A stretch of 64,000 nucleotides of DNA from contig CM055094.1 of NCBI GenBank assembly GCA_029204225.1, positions 20,259,489-20,323,488 on the forward strand, written 5' to 3'. Under the pieces are notes generated by a model. It did not search any database and had not been told where the DNA came from. It saw nothing but the letters and a program-made list of their open reading frames with translations. Below, in pieces: positions 48,241 through 58,145 of the stretch. Positions within the stretch are counted from its first letter, which is position 1; the number at the start of each line of letters is the position of its first letter. This DNA is from Diphasiastrum complanatum. Its lineage: Eukaryota > Streptophyta > Lycopodiopsida > Lycopodiales > Lycopodiaceae. Position numbers and translations under genes: made by a program.

Positions 48241-48566
48241 AAATTCAGAAGCTTTGAAAAGCTCTAGCTTCAAAGAATTGATTTTCCATCTTTTAGTGGC
48301 GATCTATCATTCACTACGACAGTGCTTGATTACTCCTTCGCATCCTTGGACACCATCTACATACATCCACCACGGATCCGGAGCGCCATCATCATCCATT
48401 TTCAAAAACCCTAAGCTGCCGAGATCTGCTACATTACACAAAAATTGTCACATCTAGCATGAGCCAAATGCTGAGGGGTAGTGCTCCTGGAGCTTGTCAA
48501 CACCGCACATTCAACACCGATTTGGGTTGAAAGCTCGCTACTAGTATGTTACTGAGAAGAAACATC
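48241..48566 (+). pseudogene. Block K5, interrupted ORF
   Basis: Same frame as K2, TAG after FEKL near 48265. Fused at 48566 to array A6 at the same point as 35395. Confidence 0.25.
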
Positions 48567-48960
48567 ATCGTTGGCACGTAATACAATCGTCCACACGTGC
48601 TACAATACACGTCAATCTGCCATTCGGCCACGTGCCCACACATGCGAGCTAATAGATGCCAGAACACAAGTCACCAAACCATTCGACCAGATGGCCACAT
48701 ATGTTGATACAGAAGTGTGGTCCCACACGTCAGTTACTAATTGGGCCACATGACCACACGTGCGAAGCCGATACGTGCAAGAACACATGTCGCTGATCCA
48801 TTCGGCCACATGTCCCCACATGGGATCCCACACGTGTTGATCCAGACGTGCAGTTTCACACATGCGTATACAAACGTGTTGTTCCACATGTCAGCTATTG
48901 ACTGGGCCACGTGTCGCTGGGATTCACACGTGCCAACTTTTTTCATCTATATAAGTCCAT
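48567..48960 (+). promoter_or_regulatory. G-box array A6 with TATA box, upstream of H3-like copy 5
   Basis: Nearly identical to A4. TATATAA at 48948-48954; the H3-like ATG is 329 bp past the box. Confidence 0.68.
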
Positions 48961-49282
48961 TCCTGGGGATTGTATAGGTTTTCACGTAATTTGTTGTCAT
49001 GTTTGATTGCTTCCATATGACCTGCATTCGTGATATCGCCATCATGCGAGCGACCTTGTCCCCAGGCCTATTCCTTACACCCTCTCACATCGTAGCGATA
49101 TAATGCTGACTTTCCCAGTATCGCCATCATGCAAGCCCCTACCTCTCACCGCCTGTCTCTGGCACTCTCTCACGTTGTAGGGATATCACCCTTAGAGTTC
49201 TCAGTGTCGCCATTACGCGAGATAATTTAGCTCTCTGTTCTGCTGTATCTCTGTCCTCGCATGGTATAGATATCAAGCCTCA

Positions 49283-49696
49283 ATGGCTCGGACGAAGCAA
49301 ACCGCTAGGCTTACCCATTTTGTTCAACTGTCCTGTCCCCAGACATATGAACCCATACGTCCGCAAAGACGCGGAAGACCTCGCCGTCCATGGTTGAGGG
49401 ACATCATGGCCTTGCAGAGGTACACCAAACTTCTGATCCTGAAAGCAGCCTTGTACCGGGCTATGAGGGAGGTTGTACAAGGCATGACCACCCATCTGCC
49501 CTATGCAGTGAGGTGGAATATCGTTGCATTGGAGGCCCTCCATATTGCATACGAGGACTTCCAGACAAAATTGTTTGAGGATTCGATGTTGTGTTCCATT
49601 CATGGCAAGCGGGTGACACTGATGCCCAAGGACATGCTTCTTGTCATGAGGTTTCGAAAGACCTATGACAGCGGTATGCCACATGGCAAATCATGA
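49283..49696 (+). CDS. Divergent histone H3-like protein, copy 5 (137 aa)
   Basis: Intact frame with ARTKQTARL tail, LRDIMALQRYTKLLILK, the loop ending AVRWN, FEDSMLCSIHGKRVTL, PKDMLLVMRFRKTYDSG and a stop after MPHGKS. Very close to copy 3, so this copy and its promoter were duplicated recently together with blocks K to C. No intron is needed to read the fold. Confidence 0.82.
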   Translation: MARTKQTARLTHFVQLSCPQTYEPIRPQRRGRPRRPWLRDIMALQRYTKLLILKAALYRAMREVVQGMTTHLPYAVRWNIVALEALHIAYEDFQTKLFEDSMLCSIHGKRVTLMPKDMLLVMRFRKTYDSGMPHGKS

Positions 49697-49798
49697 AGGC
49701 TTGAGGGTTGCCATGTGGCAAGCCATGTAGGCTTACCATAACCTTGTATGTCAAGCCAACTGGGCCCTGTGCCACGTAGGCTTGAGTGGACCTAGAGA

Positions 49799-49844
<46 letters not shown>

Positions 49845-50473
49845 TGGGCTCAAAAGTTGCCACTTGGCAAACCACAGAGGCCTACCATAGGCTTGCATGG
49901 CAGGCCACATAGGAATGGCATACTTCTGATCCTTCCCACGTAAGCATGTCGTAGGCTACCACATAGGCTTGACATAGGCTTGTGTGGCAAGCAAACCAAG
50001 CTCTGCCATTTAGGCTTGAGTGGAGCTAGAGAGAGAGAGCTGGGGCTCCCAAGTTGCCATGTGGCAAGCCATGTAGGCATGTCATGAGATAAACCATAGG
50101 CTTGCGTGGCAGGCCACATAGGCATGGCATATTTCTGATGCTTCCCACATAAGCATGTCACAGGATACCACATAGGCTTGCTATAGGCTTGTGTGCCAAG
50201 CCAACCAAACTCTGCCATGTAGGCTTGAGTGGAGCTAGAGAGAGAGATCTGGGGCTCCCAAGTTGCCATGTGGCAAGCCATGTAGGCATGTCATGAGATA
50301 AACGGGACTTGCCATGTGGCAAGCCATGTAGGCCTATCATAGGCTTGCGTGGTAGGTCATATAGGCATGACATAGGCTTGATGCTAGTATGTTCATGCTG
50401 GTATGTTGCAGTCTACCATATAGGCAAGCCAACTAAGCTATACCACGTGGGTCTTCCATGTAGGCTTGAGTTG

Positions 50474-50476
<3 letters not shown>
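49697..50476. repeat. Satellite C5 with long TA microsatellite
   Basis: TA run at 49801-49842 (42 bp), longer than in C1, C3 and C4 (14-16 bp). Confidence 0.72.

Positions 50477-50539
<63 letters not shown>
50477..50539. repeat. AG microsatellite
   Basis: About 31 AG units, the longest of the tracts that follow satellite C. Confidence 0.95.
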
Positions 50540-50540
<1 letters not shown>

Positions 50541-50543
<3 letters not shown>

Positions 50544-51329
50544 AGTGAGGAGTCACACATGAACTACTTCCTTGTGGTATGGCCTAGCATCAACGTTGAA
50601 AAAAATATCTGATGGAGATAAGAAGGGTCCCAAGCAAATTTCAAATGAGAATCTTGTAGAGAAAGTATAGAAACCACAGTTGGCGAGGGATCCCAAAGAA
50701 TCGAACTTGAGTGTACAAGCCCAACAAAAGCGCATACACCAACTCACCACACATGGGAAGATCAGTGAAATCAGTGAAATCAGTGAAATCAGCCATTCTG
50801 AAATCAGTGATCTCTCTTTCAAATTACAAAAGTTTTTAAAATACATCGTTCTAGGGTTTGAGAATGGAGGTTGGAATGAATTATATTTCATTGAAGTTTG
50901 AACAAGCTTGGAATTTTGAAGATTGAATGAAGCTGTAATCTAGGATTTTCAAAACTCAAAGTTGTTCATGCAAATTAAGTCATTTTTGTTAATATATTAA
51001 AATGTTGTAATCTAGGGTTTCCAAAAACAAATTGAAAATTTGATAAAAAAAAAAGCTTATTCCTTGTTACACGGCTAAATAACATATAGCTAAAAAGCAT
51101 ATAATGAATCTATGCTATGTTCCAAACATATGCAAGTTACATTGCATTCATTCACACTTTACAAATCATTGAAATTTGAATTTGAACGAAATCATTGAAA
51201 TGAGTAGATCAATGTTTAAATGAAGCGATAAATCTTATAATCTCCCCATTTAATTCAATTATATTTATATATTATTGGTGCATTAATAGGATAAAAACTC
51301 ATTATTATTATTTTCTTTGTTTCTATTGA
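50541..51329. repeat. Spacer E5, shortened
   Basis: The left arm (about 50690-50762) is followed by three copies of the 9-mer atcagtgaa (50761-50787) and then the distal part of E. The 240-bp repeats are deleted, and the 9-mer stutter marks the deletion joint. Confidence 0.6.
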
Positions 51330-51647
51330 TTCAAGCAAGCACAGCTCGTCTAGATGATGACCACAATGCCTCTAAGGAGAAATAGTTTTTCATTTTTTTT
51401 TTAATTTTGAATTTTCTTCAGATTCAAATTTAATAATCTTCCCATGTGTGCTGAGTTGGTGTCTGCACTTGAGTTGGGCTTGTACACTCAAGTTCGATTC
51501 TTTGCAATCCCCCCAAATTAATATAACCAGTAACATTATTCTCAAAGCATGTACTATGAGCTAAAAGAAACACTTGGAGAGTAAAGAGTTAGGAATATGT
51601 CAAACACTTTTACACCTAGTATTTGGCAAGATTGCTTTGCGATAACC

Positions 51648-51691
<44 letters not shown>

Positions 51692-54600
51692 CCCCCCAAT
51701 TCTTAATATAACTTCTCAAAGCAACACTTGGTAAGTCTTATGACTTGGAGAGTAAAGAGTTATGCATTTGTCAAATACTTTTACACCTAGCATTTGGCAA
51801 GTTAGACACAATGATAGTAATTATAAGAATGAGTTAGACAAGCTTGTGAAGCCATCTAGAGGTGAATTGTTGTTTAGTTGCCTAGCTACATATCAAGCTA
51901 CCCCAAGTTACCAAACAATTTACTATTATTTTGAGTGATAACCATGAAGCTATCATGATTTGAAATGACATCGATATATTAAGCTACTCCCAAGTTGACC
52001 CTTTTCCAGGAAGCCTCTCTCTTGAAACTATAGCAAAAAGCTCTTATTCGAAGGAACAATCAAGGGTCGAGTACTTACCATACGAGATGAAGACCAACAA
52101 GTAGGGCAAGGAAAGAAGATGTACGGTTTACTTTGCTATGTGCTTGGAGGTATGCTGAGCATGCTTGGAATATGAAGAACATGTGTTTTCCAAAAATATT
52201 AGTAGTCTCACAAAAAGGCTTGGAGTAACATTAGAATCTGGAAATGGTGCACCTACTTTGGATGGATGATCACTAACAAACAATTTCTGTCTAATCCTTT
52301 TGCCGTGATATGTTCCCTCTTGTCGATATGATATTTTCATTGTGTCTAAATATTTTTTGAACAAAATATGTGTAACCTAATTATTGTTGAATTTGATTTA
52401 ATGAGCATTAATACATTAAATCAAATATCAACGATGAGAACATATATATATACACAACGAGAAGAAGGTATATCTAGATCATAGATTATGAACTAAAGTG
52501 GACATTTCAAAAGCAGTGGAGAGATAGATTAGCATTTGAGTGCCATATACATTGGCCCTAGATGACTATAATGGTCAATCTTAAAAGCTCCAATCAACAA
52601 ACGTTGATGTTTTCAATGTACTCAATTCAGAAAATTGCACCTAAAGGATTTTCTTCATAACAATTTGTTCAGGAATAGTGGGCATCATGCTTATGATTCT
52701 TTGCAATCCCCCCAAATTAATATAACCAGTAACATTATTCTCAAAGCATGTACTATGAGCTAAAAACAACACTTGGAGAGTAAAGAGTTAGGAATATGTC
52801 AAACACTTTCACACCTAGTATTTGGCAGGATCGGATTCTTTGCGATAACCCCCCCGCCCCCATTTCTTAATATAACTTCTCAAAGCATCTAGTATGAGCT
52901 ACAAACAACACTTGGTAAGTCTTAAGACTTGGAGAGTAAAGAGTCATGCATTTGTCAAATATTTTTACACCTAGCATTTGGCAAGTTAGACACAATGGTA
53001 GTAATTATAAGAATGAGTTAGGCAAGCTTGTGAAGCCATCTAGAGGTGATTTGTTGTTTAGTTGCCTAGCTACATATCAAGCTACCCCAAGTGACCAAAC
53101 AATTCACTGTTATTTTGAGTGACAACCATGAAGCTATCATAATTTGAAATGACATCGGTATATTAAGCTACTCCCAAGTTGACCCTTTTCCAAGAAGCCT
53201 CTCACTTGAAACTATAGCAAAAAGCACTTATTCAAAGGAACAATCAAGGGTCGAGTACTTACCATACGAGATGAAGACCAACAAGTAGGGCAAGGAAAGA
53301 AGATGTACGGTTTACTTTGCTATGTGCTTGGAGGTATGCTGAGCATGCTTGGAATATGAAGAACATGTGTTTTCCAAAAATATTAGTAGTCTCACAAAAA
53401 GGCTTGGAGTAACATTAGAATCTGGAAATGGTGCACCTACTTTGGATGGATGATCACTAACAAACAATTTCTGTCTAATCCTTTTGCCGTGATATGTTCC
53501 CTCTTGTCGATATGATATTTTCATTGTGTCTAAATATTTTTTGAACAGAATATGTGTAACCTAATTATTGTTGAATTTGATTTAATGAGCATTAATACAT
53601 TAAATCAAATATCAACGATGAGAACATATATATATACACAACGAGAAGAAGGTATATCTAGATCATAGATTATGAACTAAAGTGGACATTTCAAAAGCAG
53701 TGGAGAGATAGATTAGCATTTGAGTGCCATATACATTGGCCCTAGATGACTATAATGGTCAATCTTAAAAGCTCCAATCAACAAATGTTGATGTTTTCAA
53801 TGTACTCAATTCAAAAAATTGCACCTAAAGGATTTTCTTCATGACAATTTGTTCAGGAATAGTGGGCATCATGCTTATGATTCTTTGCAATCCCCCCAAA
53901 TTAATACAACCAGTAACATTATTCTCAAAGCATGTACTATGAGCCAAAAACAACACTTGGAGAGTAAAGAGTTAGGAATATGTCAAACACTTTCACACCT
54001 AGTATTTGGCAAGATCGGATTCTTTGCGATAACCCCCCCGCCCCCATTTCTTAATATAACTTCTCAAAGCATCTAGTATGAGCTACAAACAACACTTGGT
54101 AAGTCTTAAGACTTGGAGAGTAAAGAGTCATGCATTTGTCAAATACTTTTACACCTAGCATTTGGCAAGTTAGACACAATGGTAGTAATTATAAGAATGA
54201 GTTAGGCAAGCTTGTGAAGCCATCTAGAGGTGATTTGTTGTTTAGTTGCCTAGCTACATATCAAGCTACCCCAAGTGACCAAACAATTCACTGTTATTTT
54301 GAGTGACAACCATGAAGCTATCATGATTTGAAATGACATCGGTATATTAAGGTACTCCCAAGTTGACCCTTTTCCAGGAAGCCTCTCTCTTGAAACTATA
54401 GCAGAAAGCTCTTATTCAAAGGAACAATCAAGGGTCGAGTACTTACCATATGAGATGAAGACCAACAAGTAGGGCAAGGAAAGAAGATGTACGGTTTACT
54501 TTGCTATGTGCTTGGAGGTATGATGAGCATGCTTGGAATATGAAGAACATGTGTTTTCCAAAAATATTAGTAGTCTCACAAAAAGGCTTGGAGTAACATT

Positions 54601-55075
54601 AGAATTTGGAAGTGGTGCACCTACTTTGGATGGATGATCACTAACAAACAATTTCTGTCTAGTCCTTTTGCCTTGATATGTTCCCTCTTGTCGATATGAT
54701 ATTTTCATTGTGTGTCCAAATATTTTTTGAACAGAATATGTGTAACCTAATTAATGTTGATTTTGATTTAATGAGCATTCAATGGTCATTTAATACATTA
54801 AATCAAATATCAACGATGAGAACATATATATATACACAACGAGAAGAAGGTATATCTAGATCATAGATTATGAACTAAAGTGGACATTTCAGAAGCAGTG
54901 GAGAGATAGATTAGCAGTTGAGTGCCATATACATTGGCCCTAGATGACTATAATGGTCAATCTTAAAAGCTCCAATCAACAAATGTTGATGTTTTCAATG
55001 TACTCAATTCAAAAAATTGGGCCTAAAGGATTTTCTTCATAAGCTTTGTTCAGGAATGGTGGGCATCATGCTTAT
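51330..55075. repeat. Composite repeat F5, tandem triplicate of about 1.19 kb
   Basis: The start word gattctttgcaatcc occurs at 51496, 52695 and 53879, giving units of about 1199, 1184 and 1197 bp. C runs: 40 bases at 51651-51690 in the first unit, but only 7 plus 5 around a G in the second (52849) and third (54033). The 70-codon ORF is open in all three (52128-52340, 53312-53524, 54496-54708). The joints lie between F and the end of G. Confidence 0.85.
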
Positions 55076-56578
55076 GATATTGCTCGCGCAGCCACTTGGA
55101 TCAGATTCGAGTCAGCATTTGTCTTCGACCAGCAAATGCTTTTGATCTCTATGTGTAAGCCTTATCAGCATTGATGATAAAGCCTGAAGTGCACATCTCT
55201 TCAAAGATTTGTATGGAGTCTGCAAGAAAGTATTGTATCCGTAAATAGATCCTGGTATCCTCCGTGTGAAGCGCCGGTTTGTTGGGATTGTGGAAAATTG
55301 TGGATCCTGCTCAAACCTTTGGCCCATGACAGTCATCAGAAACTGGCAGAACTTGTGTTGTATCTTGATTGTAGGATCGTCAGAATCAGAAGTTAATTTG
55401 CAAAAATTCTTGATGGATGTATGACATTCCTTCTGAGAAGAGAACGAGCCATCTATTATCGCAAAGTTGCAAGGATATGCGAATTTGTTGTCTTCCGATC
55501 TCCATGCTAGCGCGCGTCTTCTACGAAAACTTGGGTCGAAAGAAGGATCATTCTGAATTTGCTTTGGTGATTGATCAAGCATTTCGTAGACGTACGTATC
55601 TTTGAGGAATGGAGCTCTCCAACCGGTCGACGCAATTAAATCTGGCTGAGAAAAGCTCCCAATCAAATTAGATGCCGTCGTTGGAACTGACTTGTCCCCG
55701 TCTTTTCGTCCTATCCGAGTCAAATTACTGGCATGCTTATCATTTTGCTCACGTAGCCGGTTGAAGCAGTTTCGAGTCAGTATTTGTCTTCGACCAGTAA
55801 ATGCTTTTGATCTTTGGGTGTACATGTAACCCTCATCAGCATTGATGATAAATCCTGAAGTGCACATCTCTTCGAAGATATGTATGGAGTCTGCAGGAAA
55901 GTATTGAATCCGTAAATAGATCCTGGTATCCTCCATGTGAAGGACCGCTTTGTTGGGATTGATGGAAAATTGTGGATCTTGCTCAAAACTTTGGCCCACG
56001 AGCATCGATGTAACTCATCTACACTTGGGTCCTGTACCTATGATAAATCTAGCTTTGATTCCCAGAAATTATTGATTGATGTATGACATTCCTTCTGAGA
56101 AGAGAACGAGCCATCTATTATCGCAAAGTTGCAAGGATATGCTGATATGTTGTCTTCCGATCTCCATGCTCGTCTTCTACGAAATCTTGGGTCAAAGGAA
56201 GGATCATTCTGGACTTGCTTTGGTGCTTGCTCAAGCCTTTCATTCACGTGCGCGATAGACGCCATTAATTCTGGCTGAGAAGAGCTCCCGATCAAATTAG
56301 ATGCCGTCGTTGGAACTCACTTGTCCGCGTCTTTGCGTCCTACCAGAATCGAATTACTGATATCATGTGCCTCCAAATCTCTTCCGCATATAGATTTCAT
56401 AGTTTCCAATATCTTGGCCAAACGGATTTTCTCAACCGCCGATACTATGTTCATTTCCAGGTCCTGCTCCATCTTCCTAAGCCGATGTTGGGGATCAACA
56501 ATCCTTTTCTGAGACTCTTCAGGCTCCTGTAAATGACGAAAATAAGAGGCGAAATCAGAAGGACAGAGAACATCGATA

Positions 56579-56639
<61 letters not shown>

Positions 56640-56652
56640 CCATGCATTGCAT
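55076..56652 (-). pseudogene. Unknown two-module protein G, copy 6 (most complete)
   Basis: The 5' end at 56652 has MQCMESL, a long Ser-Leu run, the charged helix and GRDLEAHDISNSI, then a changed base (Ser to stop) near 56317. A partial module is at 56295-56038. From 56005 module A and module B read through in one frame for 297 codons, to the point where a missing base near 55290 shifts the end. Together with the other copies this shows an ancestral protein of about 480 residues: membrane segment, charged helix, two repeated modules. Confidence 0.48.
56583..56637. repeat. AG microsatellite within the start of G copy 6
   Basis: About 27 AG units; encodes the Ser-Leu run on the minus strand. 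Confidence 0.95.
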
Positions 56653-57850
56653 TCTATTTGTACTATTTCGGGTTACACGTTGAACTTGTGACCATTTTAT
56701 AGGTGACTTGACTAAGCCCGCCCTGCATTCATTTCAAAATCAAGAATAATCCATCCCCCTTTCACACTCATAGCCATCTATACTATACACCCCCCCCCCC
56801 CCCCTTACAACAATCAAATTTTACTTGTCCAAGAATAGGAGAAAGATAAGCATGAGAAAAGGTCACAATTGTATCACATTTTAGTTGCCCAAGACAAAGG
56901 TAGTGCATGAGAAATTAAGGCAACACGAAAGGCACATTCACATGTTTGTTTGAAGGGAGCTTTTCATATCGCATAAGCTCAAAGAGATGTGACGAAATAA
57001 AAGGTGAAAGTAGATTAATATTGATGTGTGATGTCCCTTTGTGTGAATATTTTCTGGATCCAAACATCTAGTGTGTGGCTGTTAGGCTAGAGATAGCATG
57101 ATATATTAATCTCAACATCTATTGGAGCAAGCTTCCGATCCACTTGAATAGAAAACTTACAAGACAATTTGCTTCATGATGTAAATGTGAATCCAACTTA
57201 TCAACCATTACAGAAAATTTGAGCACAAAAGGGGTCTTTCAAAAACATACCTTTTATTTTTTTCTCAAAAGTTTCTTCCACATGGTCCAATCAAAACACT
57301 CAAATTTGAAATCTACGTATCATAGCTCCTTCTTTTCTTTTCTTTTTAAAAGAACTGTAATTTTGCGTCAGGGGCAGCCCGTAAATAAGCCATTTTATTT
57401 GTAGTATAGTATGCAACTCAGCAAAAAAAACAGTGTAACTTTTGAACGACTACTTGGATTGACACGATTATGGTGCCATTAGAAAGCCATCGACAAGAGC
57501 TTTTTCAATGACACCCAACATGGCCCAGTTCCGAGCTACGGTGAAGAAGTTATGGCCAGTAAGGGAGTAGCATTATGGTGCATTTAAGAGTAAAAGATCA
57601 AGCAAATACTTATAAAACTGGCATATGGCAAGTTAGACACAATGATAAATTCATGAGAATAAGTTAGTGAAGCTCAAAAAGTCATTTGGAGTTAATATTA
57701 CGAATGACAACCACGAAGCTATCATAGTTTCAATCGACATCGATATAATTAAACAACAAAAATCATCACATACATGGGAACATTACAAAAAATCACAATA
57801 TCACGCTTTACTGCCATGGTGCCGTGCATGCTTTTTAGAAAATGAAAACA
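56653..57850. repeat. Spacer H6 and K upstream region
   Basis: C run at about 56790-56804, ~180-bp repeat at about 57030-57205, plant-repeat-like stretch at 57435-57590. No gene. Confidence 0.5.
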
Positions 57851-58145
57851 AACTCTGATGGGAGAAGATTTGATGCTCGCACTTTCTTCTTCAGGCATGG
57901 AAATGAAATTCAGAAGCTTTGAAAAGCTATAGCTTCAAAGGAGCGATTTTCCATCTTTTAGTGGCGATGTATCATGCGCTACGACAGTGCTTGATTACTC
58001 CTTTGCATCCTTGGACACCATCTACATACATCCACCACGGCTCCGGAGCGCCATCATCATCCATTTTCAAAAACCCTAAGCTGTCGAGATCTGCTACATT
58101 ACACAAAAATCATCACATCTAGCACAAGCCAAATGTTGAAGGGTA
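57851..58145 (+). pseudogene. Block K6, interrupted ORF
   Basis: Same frame as K2, stopped after FEKL near 57931. Confidence 0.25.

Noticed and set aside
560-49696. Idea that the histone-like gene marks an endogenous giant-virus insertion
   Set aside because: Some large DNA viruses encode histones, but no viral hallmark gene (capsid, packaging ATPase, DNA polymerase B) is visible and the neighbours are plant-type retroelements.
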